A DNA stretch of 13,556 nucleotides from an uncultured Rikenellaceae bacterium (GTDB taxonomy: Bacteria; Bacteroidota; Bacteroidia; Bacteroidales; UBA932). Where the stretch lies: assembly GCA_937906485.1 (NCBI GenBank), contig CALCYB010000122.1:1-13556 (forward strand), read 5' to 3'. Every line of letters begins with the position of its first letter. The first letter of the stretch is position 1. Made by a program: the position numbers and the translations under genes. A model generated the notes under the pieces. The model had not been told where the DNA came from and made no database searches. It saw only the letters and a program-made list of their open reading frames with translations. This document shows, one piece after another, positions 1-6,048 of this stretch.

Positions 1-201
1 TGGAATAGCCATCAGCCTCTGCCACGTTGCACATACGCTCACCAGCACCACGGGCAGCACCTTCATGGGATTGAAATTGCTCTTGTGGTGGACAAAATTC
101 ATGGTCCGCTTGGTGGCCTTCACGGCGCCCTTTTTGGGAACGGGCTTTTTGCCCGGGGTCAGATGCAGGCTCAGACCTTTTTTCTGTTCTTTTTCTGCCA
201 T
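1..201 (-). CDS. N-terminal fragment of a PilN-like pilus-operon protein (foreign segment), runs off the window edge
   Basis: An open frame of 67 codons starts at ATG 201-199 and reaches base 1 without a stop. The start is well supported: an AAGGAGG ribosome-binding site lies a few bases upstream, directly after the stop of the preceding gene. The first ~30 residues are basic and Lys-rich, followed by the motif MNFVHHKSNFNP and then the beginning of a hydrophobic run (VLPVVLV). This resembles small membrane-anchored PilN-type proteins that follow pilM in clostridial type IV pilus operons: a cytoplasmic basic tail, then one membrane helix. The hydrophobic run breaks off after about seven residues into SVCATWQR, which is poor membrane-helix sequence, so the reading frame may be disrupted near base 46. 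The PilN assignment is inference from position and tail composition, not from a diagnostic motif. Confidence 0.45.
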   Translation of the reverse strand, partial: MAEKEQKKGLSLHLTPGKKPVPKKGAVKATKRTMNFVHHKSNFNPMKVLPVVLVSVCATWQRLMAIP

Positions 202-208
202 GGTCGAA

Positions 209-216
209 CCTCCTTA
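209..216 (-). promoter_or_regulatory. Strong Shine-Dalgarno site overlapping the upstream stop codon
   Basis: On the minus strand the bases read TAAGGAGG. The TAA is the stop of the upstream frame, and the GGAGG sits 7 nt before ATG 201-199. Such a full anti-16S match is typical of Firmicutes. I see nothing comparable before the other genes in this window, in keeping with Bacteroidales weak use of Shine-Dalgarno sites. It decides the start of the downstream fragment and is one sign that the segment comes from another organism. Confidence 0.8.
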
Positions 217-531
217 CACAGTCTGCACGGCGGCACCGGCGGCAATGCCGCAGGTCAGAGCCGCGTCACCGGAAACGCCCTCCAGATTCAGCAGCCGGGT
301 GATGTGATGGGGCGTCAGGCCGGTGGCCTTGATGATGGCGGTGCGGAGGGTTTCGATCATGGAACCGCCGCCGCAGTAGTAAAGATCCTGCAGAGGCTTA
401 TCCTCGGCGGAATTGGAGTAATTGTAGAAATTCACGGTCTTCATGATCTCGATAGCCAGAGCGCCATAGGGCTGCTGCATGAACTCCGCGGACTGGATCT
501 TATTGATATTGGCTTCCTTCTGGGTCCGGGC
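214..531 (-). other. Foreign segment: C-terminal ~105 codons of a PilM-like actin-fold ATPase
   Basis: In the rimO frame, residues about 399-503 include AIEIMKTVNFYNYSNS, LYYCGGGSMIETLRTAI and a final CGIAAGAAVQ. A helix with an EI...FY pattern, then a strand ending in GGGS, then a terminal Ala/Gly-rich helix, is the layout of the last subdomain of the actin-like pilus ATPase PilM (related to FtsA). The GGGS loop would contact the nucleotide. PilM is a cytoplasmic component of type IV pilus assembly and pairs with PilN, which fits the gene that follows. The N-terminal part of PilM, with its own nucleotide-binding residues, is absent. The joint lies within or near 520-531, which encodes Ala-Arg-Thr-Gln, a stretch that could occur in both parents. 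PilM is the best guess; another FtsA/actin-clan protein is possible. Confidence 0.6.
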
Positions 532-1725
532 CACATACACCCCATCCTCGGAAACGGAATCGATCAATACACGCTCACGGGTTCCCACGCGGGAGAGGTT
601 GTATTCATAGGAGATGCCAGACTGGAGTTCCATCAGTTCTTCGTAGCGCTCCTGCTTGATGCGCCGCGACAGGGTATCTTTCAAGTTGGCGGCTCCCCAG
701 GTACCCTCCTCTTCCGAATACGGGAATGCCCCGAGGCGTTCAAACCGGTAATCCGCCACAAAGTCCAGCAGTTGCCGGAATTCCCGCTTGCCCTCACCGG
801 GATGGCCGACAATCAGGGTCGTACGCAACACGGCATCCGGCACACGGTTTCTGATCTTTTCAATCAAAGCCCGGGTCTGTGCCCCGTCAATGGACCGGCG
901 CATGGCCGACAGGACCTTGTCGGAAATATGTTGCAAAGGGATATCAATGTAGGGCGCTACCTTCGGATCCTGGGCCATGATCTCCAGCACATCTTCCGGA
1001 AAAGCATCCGGATAGGAATAATGTACCCGCAGCCAATCTACCCCAGAAATCTGTGAGAGGCGCTCCAACAACGGCGCCAACATCCGCTTCCGGTATCGGT
1101 CCAACCCGTAATAAGTCGTATCTTGCGCCACCACAATGAGTTCCCGGGCACCCTGAGCCACCAGCGACTGGGCCTCTTCCACCAATGCTTCCATCGGTAC
1201 CGAGCAATGCTTGCCCCGGATCTTGGGTATCGCACAATAGGAACAGGTCCGGTCACAGCCTTCCGAAATCTTCAAATAGGCATAATGCGACGGGGTGGTC
1301 AGGTAACGGCGGGTCGCCAGCTGCGGATCATAGGGCACCCCCATCCGCTCCAACAACGGACGGATGTCATAGGCACCGAAATAACCGTCCACTTCAGGAA
1401 TCAGGTCGGGCAGATCTTCCCGGTAGCGTTGGGACAGGCAGCCGAAGACAAAAACATAACGGACACATCCTTCCTGCTTGGCTTGAACCGCATCCAGAAT
1501 GGCCTCAATGGATTCTTCCTTTGCATCCTGAATAAAGCCACAGGTGTTCAGAATCACTGCATCCACCCGACCCTCGTAGAGGTTCTCGGCCTCGGGCGCA
1601 ATCTGCATTCCCGCTGCCTGCAACTGCCGCAACAGGTGTTCCGAATCCACCCGGTTCTTGGAACATCCCAGGGTCACGCATTGGACCCGTTGAATCGAAT
1701 CCCTCAAGACTTTATCCTTATCCAT
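214..1725 (-). CDS. rimO: Chimeric frame: RimO (S12 methylthiotransferase) joined to the C-terminus of a PilM-like protein
   Basis: Residues 1-402 are RimO, the radical-SAM enzyme that adds a methylthio group to an aspartate of ribosomal protein S12. The N-terminal MTTase domain carries its cluster cysteines C21, C62 and C96. The radical-SAM motif CDRTCSYC gives C157, C161 and C164, followed by typical blocks such as LQHISDKVLSAMRR and GHPGE. The TRAM domain begins (VLIDSVSEDGVYVARTQ) but stops at about residue 402, where RimO proteins continue with an F/xDSPEVD-type stretch. Residues about 403-503 are unrelated to RimO and look like the end of PilM. Family length is roughly 430-440, so about 30-40 native residues are lost. 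The start is clear: its ATG overlaps the stop of the DUF5606 gene by one base. RimO identity is very secure; the authenticity of the fusion is doubtful. Confidence 0.9.
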   Translation of the reverse strand: MDKDKVLRDSIQRVQCVTLGCSKNRVDSEHLLRQLQAAGMQIAPEAENLYEGRVDAVILNTCGFIQDAKEESIEAILDAVQAKQEGCVRYVFVFGCLSQRYREDLPDLIPEVDGYFGAYDIRPLLERMGVPYDPQLATRRYLTTPSHYAYLKISEGCDRTCSYCAIPKIRGKHCSVPMEALVEEAQSLVAQGARELIVVAQDTTYYGLDRYRKRMLAPLLERLSQISGVDWLRVHYSYPDAFPEDVLEIMAQDPKVAPYIDIPLQHISDKVLSAMRRSIDGAQTRALIEKIRNRVPDAVLRTTLIVGHPGEGKREFRQLLDFVADYRFERLGAFPYSEEEGTWGAANLKDTLSRRIKQERYEELMELQSGISYEYNLSRVGTRERVLIDSVSEDGVYVARTQKEANINKIQSAEFMQQPYGALAIEIMKTVNFYNYSNSAEDKPLQDLYYCGGGSMIETLRTAIIKATGLTPHHITRLLNLEGVSGDAALTCGIAAGAAVQTV

Positions 1726-2171
1726 TATTGTTCGCTCACTTCTTCCGGTTGATCAGCTTCTTGCTGCTCTTCTGCATCCGGATCCTCAAAATCCAAGGAA
1801 GCCTTTTCACGCAAGAGGTTGTACCATTGCACCACTTTCTTCATGTGTGAGGGATAGAAACGGTCCCGGTCATAACTCGGGAAAGCCGCGTCAAAGAAAG
1901 CGACCAAGGCTTTCTGGTCTTTTCCATCGGGAGCAGCTTCTCCTGCCAGGTATTCTTTCAATTGGAGGAACACTTCGCGCAACGGAAGCTCTTCTTCATC
2001 GGTGTAGATGGAAATATCGGACAATGAGGTCACGCGGGATTTCATACCGAAAGATGTTCTTTTGCCGGTAAGCAGGGATTCGGCAATGATACCTGCTTTT
2101 CCTTGAGATAAATAAGTGAACAGTCCCGGTTCTCCGGATACTGAAAGAATTTTCCGCAAATCTGTTTTCAT
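1725..2171 (-). CDS. DUF5606 family protein
   Basis: A 148-residue protein of the DUF5606 family, found across Bacteroidota; its function is unknown to me and I assign none. The N-terminal half (about residues 1-60) is a compact domain beginning KTDLRKILSVSGEPGLF, with short strands suggesting a small beta-rich fold (Y20-S54). The second half (about 63-125) is predicted helical and includes FPSYDRDRFYPSHMKKVVQWYNLL. The tail from residue 127 is strongly acidic (Asp/Glu/Gln-rich) and probably disordered. There is no signal peptide or membrane segment, so it is likely cytoplasmic. Its stop overlaps the rimO start by one base (TAATG), suggesting translational coupling, and a 41-nt gap separates it from the TerB/DnaJ-like gene upstream. 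The start is the only Met near the conserved N-terminus. Confidence 0.85.
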   Translation of the reverse strand: MKTDLRKILSVSGEPGLFTYLSQGKAGIIAESLLTGKRTSFGMKSRVTSLSDISIYTDEEELPLREVFLQLKEYLAGEAAPDGKDQKALVAFFDAAFPSYDRDRFYPSHMKKVVQWYNLLREKASLDFEDPDAEEQQEADQPEEVSEQ

Positions 2172-2212
2172 GGTTAAAAATTAATCAATTACACAATATC
2201 TTCAACCCGTGG

Positions 2213-3004
2213 CTAATTCATTCCACGGGATTTCTTAATCAAATCATAGGCTTCCGACAAAGCCTTGAACTTTTCTTCCGCCCCTTTCCGGACATCTTCG
2301 CCCAAGGTGGAGACCTTGTCCGGATGGTATTTCATCGCCATACGACGGTAGGCTTTCTTCACCTGATCATCCGTGGCAGATGCATCGATTTCCAATATGC
2401 GGTAAGCCTGATCGAGTTGTTGCTGTGAAGTCGCCCTACGCGGGTCTGCCCCTTGTCCGTAACCGCCATAAGCGCCCATACCGAACATGGCCAGAATGGA
2501 TTCCACATCTGCTGCTGCAATACGCATCAGCAGGGCGATGCGGCGCAACAACTGCAACTCATCGGCATCGATCTGCCCGTCACTGTGGGCAATCCCGCAC
2601 AAGTAATGGAACAACTGCAGACGCTGGCTCACCGGCATGTTCATGGCTATTTGGGTAGCCACTTCTTCAACGCTGATTTCCTTGTTGAGCAGATCTTTCA
2701 GCAACACCATACCCTCACGTACCGCGTCCTCTCCAAAATTCCTGCGCAAGAAATTCTTGACATAATCCAGTTCCGAGCGCATGACACGTTTGTCGGCCTT
2801 CATGACCGCTGCTGAAAGTACCAGCAGGGACATCAGAAAACTGTTCCGGGCCTGACTACGGGCGCCCGCTCCTGCCCCTGCAGAAAAAAGCGCATAACTG
2901 CCGTCAAACAACGACCCCAATCCAACGCCAAACAAGGCTCCGATCGGACCGCCAATGGCCCAACCCAAGATTCCACCTACCCATTTTCCTGTATTTTTTC
3001 CCAT
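2213..3004 (-). CDS. DjlA-like co-chaperone: glycine-zipper segment, TerB domain, C-terminal J domain
   Basis: The 263-residue protein has three parts. Residues 9-33 form a Gly-rich hydrophobic segment (GGILGWAIGGPIGALFG) with repeated GxxxG spacing, likely membrane-associated. Residues about 55-175 are a helical TerB-like (tellurite-resistance B) domain with the sequences VMKADKRV and AHSDGQIDADEL, which resemble its acidic metal-binding turns. Residues 198-260 are a DnaJ domain with the diagnostic HPD at 227-229 (MKYHPDK), the element that stimulates the ATPase of DnaK. The order of anchor, TerB and J domain is that of DjlA, a membrane-anchored DnaK partner. It starts 3 nt after coaE stops, within the yajC-to-rimO operon. 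Which client it serves cannot be read from the sequence. Confidence 0.9.
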   Translation of the reverse strand: MGKNTGKWVGGILGWAIGGPIGALFGVGLGSLFDGSYALFSAGAGAGARSQARNSFLMSLLVLSAAVMKADKRVMRSELDYVKNFLRRNFGEDAVREGMVLLKDLLNKEISVEEVATQIAMNMPVSQRLQLFHYLCGIAHSDGQIDADELQLLRRIALLMRIAAADVESILAMFGMGAYGGYGQGADPRRATSQQQLDQAYRILEIDASATDDQVKKAYRRMAMKYHPDKVSTLGEDVRKGAEEKFKALSEAYDLIKKSRGMN

Positions 3005-3007
3005 TGA

Positions 3008-3610
3008 TTACTGTTTCTTATTTGATTCATTCAACATCTTCCGGCAGATCGCGACAACCTGAGGAAGCACAGCCTGCTCATTGTCCGACACCAGCACATA
3101 ATCCGACATCGACTCCCGTTGGGCATCCGACCATTGGTGATCCATCCGCTGAAGCACCTGCTCCCGACTGACGGCATCCCGACCGATGACCCGGCTGATC
3201 CGTACCTCCATCGGAGAAGAGACGGTCAGTACTCGGTCACACTGTTCCAGAAACATCGGTTTCTGCAACAAAAGTGCAGACTCCATCACCACAAAAGCCG
3301 AAGTCTGTTCGGCACGCCACCGCTGAAAATCTTCCAGCAACAACGGATAGACCAGATCTTCCACCTGCTGCAACAGAGAGGCATTTCCAAAGAGCAGCCG
3401 CGCCATTTCCCGACGGTCAATCCGCTCATTGACCCAGACAGAGGGGCCCAGCAGCTGGATCAGAGCATCCCTTAACGGCCGGGACTCATCATACAACGCC
3501 TTGGCACGGTCATCGGTATAGTACACCGAAATCCCCATTCTGGAGAACATGCGGGCAATGCTGCTTTTTCCGCTTCCGATTCCACCGGTCAATCCCAATA
3601 CCTTTCTCAT
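3008..3610 (-). CDS. coaE: Dephospho-CoA kinase
   Basis: CoaE phosphorylates the 3'-OH of the ribose of dephospho-CoA with ATP, the last step of coenzyme A synthesis, in the cytoplasm. The N-terminus LGLTGGIGSGKSS contains the P-loop G9-x4-GKS (K15, S16). It is followed by MFSRMGISVYYTDDRAKAL, in which the Asp pair matches the substrate-binding/catalytic aspartate region of the family. The lid region VISRVIGRDAVSREQVLQRMDHQWSDAQR (split across about residues 137-165) carries conserved arginines. Length 200 matches the family. It lies 3 nt downstream of the ybbR-like gene and 3 nt upstream of the DjlA-like gene, so it is translated as part of the operon. Assignment is secure. Confidence 0.96.
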   Translation of the reverse strand: MRKVLGLTGGIGSGKSSIARMFSRMGISVYYTDDRAKALYDESRPLRDALIQLLGPSVWVNERIDRREMARLLFGNASLLQQVEDLVYPLLLEDFQRWRAEQTSAFVVMESALLLQKPMFLEQCDRVLTVSSPMEVRISRVIGRDAVSREQVLQRMDHQWSDAQRESMSDYVLVSDNEQAVLPQVVAICRKMLNESNKKQ

Positions 3611-3613
3611 AGC

Positions 3614-4606
3614 CTATCGGACAATCATTACCTCCACGTAAGGAGGGTACATTTCATACACAGGAGCAATATTCGAGAGTTCATGACTCACCGTCGGTAT
3701 GATCTGCATATCCAGCGATTGCAGGATATCGGCATAATCCACCGTCAACAGAAAATGAGTGGCCAGGTCCACCTCCTTGATGGGATAGAACTGACGGACT
3801 TTCAGTTTCACGCGATCCGGAATGCAGATAATACGCCGGTCTGCCGGAACATTGACAATCTCTACCGGCACCTCCAGGGTCTGTTCCACATAACGGTCCA
3901 CCTGCATGGACACATAGACTTGTGGCTGGTCGTACGAGATACCCCAAATGTCCATCAACGGAACCACCCGCTGGAGATTGACCTCCAACTGACGTGCGGA
4001 TATCGGTTTGGTATAGACCGAATCTACCCGGTCCAGGTAACGTTGCTTTCCGTAGATGACCACACTGTCCGGCTGCACCTGCATGGCACCACTGGCCATG
4101 TATTGCGAGCGGAACGAGATATCGGCCCGGGGAATGACCGGTACTTTCTTGTGACGGACCGTCGGAATAACAAAATCCATTTTGTCCGTAATCACATACT
4201 CAACCTCCACATCCGGCGTCAGGTGTTCGGCAATCAGGTTGCGGATATCCGCACCCAGCAGCAGGAAATGCTCTTCACTTCCATTCTGGGTATCGCGTTG
4301 CAACAGGCGCTCAGGCACCTCCAACTCCAGCGACCGGCCGATGCCCAACCGCTGTTTGATAATATAAAAACCCTTCGCCCGTCCGCGCACGATCAACGGC
4401 TGCTCCGTCTCCGAGACGGAGGCATAACCGGACAGAGCCGTCTTCACCTGAAGGCGGTACTCAAAATGCACGGTATAATCTTGCGAAAGGTAATGGACAA
4501 TCCAGATAAAAAACGCCAAAAGGAGAGAAAACAGGATAATCACCCAGTCTCTCCCCTCTGTGGCCTTTGAAATGACCTTTCCCTTCAAAAAGAAAGGACG
4601 TTTCAT
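3614..4606 (-). CDS. YbbR-like domain protein, membrane anchored
   Basis: The 330-residue protein has one strong membrane helix at about residues 21-40 (WVIILFSLLLAFFIWIVHYL), preceded by a basic N-terminus, so the bulk (41-330) should lie outside the cytoplasmic membrane. The rest is beta-rich with repeated segments typical of YbbR domains, for example YTVHFEYRLQV, VPVIPRADISF, and near the end TLEVPVEIVNVPADRRIICIPDRV (quoted in pieces; residues about 235-260). YbbR proteins in Firmicutes (CdaR) regulate the diadenylate cyclase CdaA. No cyclase gene is seen here, so that role is not claimed. In Bacteroidota a ybbR-like gene next to coaE and yajC is a common arrangement as I recall it. Spacing is 3 nt on both sides, indicating a single transcript. 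Confidence 0.85.
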   Translation of the reverse strand: MKRPFFLKGKVISKATEGRDWVIILFSLLLAFFIWIVHYLSQDYTVHFEYRLQVKTALSGYASVSETEQPLIVRGRAKGFYIIKQRLGIGRSLELEVPERLLQRDTQNGSEEHFLLLGADIRNLIAEHLTPDVEVEYVITDKMDFVIPTVRHKKVPVIPRADISFRSQYMASGAMQVQPDSVVIYGKQRYLDRVDSVYTKPISARQLEVNLQRVVPLMDIWGISYDQPQVYVSMQVDRYVEQTLEVPVEIVNVPADRRIICIPDRVKLKVRQFYPIKEVDLATHFLLTVDYADILQSLDMQIIPTVSHELSNIAPVYEMYPPYVEVMIVR

Positions 4607-4609
4607 GGA

Positions 4610-4927
4610 TTATTTTGATTGAATATCAGAAGCATCCTTCACAACCGAAGATTTGTCCACACGGATCTTCACGTTGTTGTCCACTTCCACCAACAGGTAT
4701 TGATCTTTCACTTCTGCTACGGTGCCGTAGATCCCCCCGATGGTCACGATCTTATCGCCTTTGGTCAGGGAGTTGCGGAAGTTCTGCAATTCTTTTTGTT
4801 TCTTTTGTTGGGGACGGATCATAAAAAAGTACATGACGGCAATGATCAACGCCATCATGATCAACATCTGCATACCACCGCCTTGCTGGGGTGCGGCTTG
4901 TTGCAACAAAGCAAAATTCAAAATCAT
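4610..4927 (-). CDS. yajC: Preprotein translocase accessory subunit YajC
   Basis: YajC is a small single-span inner-membrane protein that associates with SecDF and the SecYEG translocon. This 105-residue version has a short Gln/Gly-rich N-terminus and a membrane helix at about residues 20-37 (Met/Ile/Leu/Ala-rich, ending YFFMIRPQQKKQKE). The IRPQxKxxKE sequence directly after the helix is the family hallmark. The soluble domain follows (SLTKGDKIVTIGGIYGTV), with the GD.V.T.GG.YG pattern also diagnostic. It is first in the operon, 3 nt before the ybbR-like start, and has its own well-formed promoter. secDF is not in the window; secA is, some 7 kb away and in a separate block. Confidence 0.96.
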   Translation of the reverse strand: MILNFALLQQAAPQQGGGMQMLIMMALIIAVMYFFMIRPQQKKQKELQNFRNSLTKGDKIVTIGGIYGTVAEVKDQYLLVEVDNNVKIRVDKSSVVKDASDIQSK

Positions 4928-4977
4928 TGTATTAATTTTTAATGTTTATTTACGTTTTCTCTATTCACAAAACCTTG

Positions 4978-5009
4978 CAAAAATAGTAAAAAGAAAGCAC
5001 TTTTACAAA
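4978..5009 (-). promoter_or_regulatory. Bacteroides-type primary-sigma promoter for the yajC operon
   Basis: On the minus strand, TTTG (5009-5006) is followed by a 20-nt spacer and TATTTTTG (4985-4978). This matches the Bacteroides -33/-7 consensus TTTG, 19-21 nt, TAnnTTTG at every fixed position. Transcription would start near 4972 and give a leader of about 45 nt before the yajC ATG at 4927, AT-rich and without a Shine-Dalgarno site. The site lies just past the nusB stop, so the operon can be expressed separately from nusB. Confidence 0.8.
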
Positions 5010-5018
5010 GTATCATCC

Positions 5019-5963
5019 TCAGTTTTCAATCAAGCCGGGGCCACGTTTGACAACCACGCCTTTTTGCTGCATATCCCGCACAAGACGGTCCAGCAGACCA
5101 TTGACAAACACCTTGCTGTTCTGGGTACTGTAGAATTTTGAAACCTCCACGTATTCGTTGATGGTCACTTTGACCGGAATGGTCTCGAAACGGACAGCCT
5201 CCGCGATTCCCATGACAATCAGAGTAATATCCGTTACAACCAGGCGGTCAAGATCCCAGTTGGAGATGTTCTCCTTGACCAGTTCCAGGTACTCGTTGTA
5301 ATGGGTATAGGAATAAGCCAGCAATTCCTTGGCAAACTCACGGTCGTCGTCCTTCATGAACAAGGGGGGCAGTTCCAGTCTCTCTTTGGTCTTGATGATG
5401 GACAGCGAGCGCAGAATCACATTCAGGACATAGCCCAGGTCATCCGCCCAGTACAGGGAGGCATCTTCCAGCATTTGTTCCAGATCCGGATCATCTTCCA
5501 GCTCCTGACGATAGATTCTGGAAAACAGCTGACAATCCTCCCGCAAGGAAGTGGTCGGCTCGGCCATGTACCTGCGGAAATAATCCCGGGTCAAAAGACG
5601 GTTGAAAAGTTTTTTGGCATAGGTTGCCCAATTGTCATCCCACAACAACCCCTGGTTCGTACAAAAGGTCATGAACAGGTCGTTGCTTTCCAACAGGGCA
5701 GAAAGGGCATTGTCAGCAAATTTACGGTTGGGATTGCGTTCCTCTTCCGTGGGATGGAACTTCTTCAGACCCAATTCGATGCGTTCCTTTGCCATCCGGC
5801 TCAAGGCTAGCGGAAGGTGCATCATGAAATAATACAGACGGCGTGTATCTTCACACGCATGGAACAATTCCTCCTCGACACTGCGCAAGGACGCATTGGA
5901 GGAACAGACAGAACTGTAAAGAACTTTAAAGGCTTTGATCCTGATTAATCTTCGGTTTAGCAT
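5019..5963 (-). CDS. nusB: Transcription antitermination factor NusB, long Bacteroidota form
   Basis: NusB binds boxA RNA with NusE (S10) to support antitermination on rRNA operons. I choose ATG 5963, giving MLNRRLIRIKAFKVLYSS, which matches the conserved NusB beginning. The frame is open upstream to 6164, but that part overlaps the promoter region and the divergent gene and has no family resemblance. The protein is 314 residues against about 140 in E. coli. In Bacteroidota a long insertion or extension before the C-terminal domain is usual. The C-terminal NusB core is clear at about 200-305 (ELLAYSYTHY, NWDLDRLVVTDITLIVMGIAEA, KVTINEYVEVSKFYS, FVNGLLDRLV; approximate positions), containing the typical INEYVE.AK.Y pattern. 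It is divergent from the PUR-type gene and followed by the yajC operon. Confidence 0.93.
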   Translation of the reverse strand: MLNRRLIRIKAFKVLYSSVCSSNASLRSVEEELFHACEDTRRLYYFMMHLPLALSRMAKERIELGLKKFHPTEEERNPNRKFADNALSALLESNDLFMTFCTNQGLLWDDNWATYAKKLFNRLLTRDYFRRYMAEPTTSLREDCQLFSRIYRQELEDDPDLEQMLEDASLYWADDLGYVLNVILRSLSIIKTKERLELPPLFMKDDDREFAKELLAYSYTHYNEYLELVKENISNWDLDRLVVTDITLIVMGIAEAVRFETIPVKVTINEYVEVSKFYSTQNSKVFVNGLLDRLVRDMQQKGVVVKRGPGLIEN

Positions 5964-5986
5964 AAACTGTTGAGATAAATATTTTG

Positions 5987-5994
5987 CAAATATA
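5987..5994 (-). promoter_or_regulatory. Probable -7 element of the nusB promoter
   Basis: The minus strand reads TATATTTG, a full match to the Bacteroides -7 consensus TAnnTTTG. It lies 23 bases before the chosen nusB start at 5963, implying a leader of roughly 20 nt. No TTTG is found 19-21 nt upstream; the nearest TTG-like sequence is about 31 nt away. The -33 part is therefore weak or absent and the call rests on the -7 element and position. Confidence 0.5.
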
Positions 5995-6016
5995 GAATAT
6001 CCCGAGAAATTTATTT

Positions 6017-6024
6017 TATCTTTG
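6017..6024 (+). promoter_or_regulatory. Probable -7 element of the DUF3276 (PUR-type) gene promoter
   Basis: TATCTTTG matches TAnnTTTG in full and lies 24 nt before ATG 6049. It is back to back with the nusB -7 element, with 22 bp between them, making a compact divergent promoter. A TTTG at 5983-5986 is 30 nt upstream, too far for the usual 19-21 nt spacing, so the -33 element is poor. The site also argues against the in-frame TTG at 6022 as a start, because that TTG is inside the -7 box. Confidence 0.5.
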
Positions 6025-6048
6025 TCAAGAATTTTAAAAACGAACAAT

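Noticed and set aside
1..530. Horizontally acquired pilus operon as a new system in Bacteroidales
   Set aside because: Only two truncated gene pieces are present, with no mobile element or repeat at the joint; a contig artefact explains it more simply.
85..1056. Long plus-strand open frame (323 codons) opposite rimO
   Set aside because: It is antisense to a frame with clear RimO motifs, has no recognisable domain, and crosses the suspected joint near 530; a GC-rich shadow.
2172..2212. Separate promoter for DUF5606-rimO in the 41-nt gap
   Set aside because: The best match (TATTGTG) does not fit TAnnTTTG and has no partner box.
3683..4570. Plus-strand open frame of 295 codons opposite the ybbR-like gene
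   Set aside because: His/Arg/Gln-rich composition typical of an antisense shadow; the minus-strand protein has a proper membrane helix and operon spacing.
6022..6048. TTG start for the PUR-type gene
   Set aside because: The TTG lies inside the -7 promoter box, upstream of the expected transcript start.
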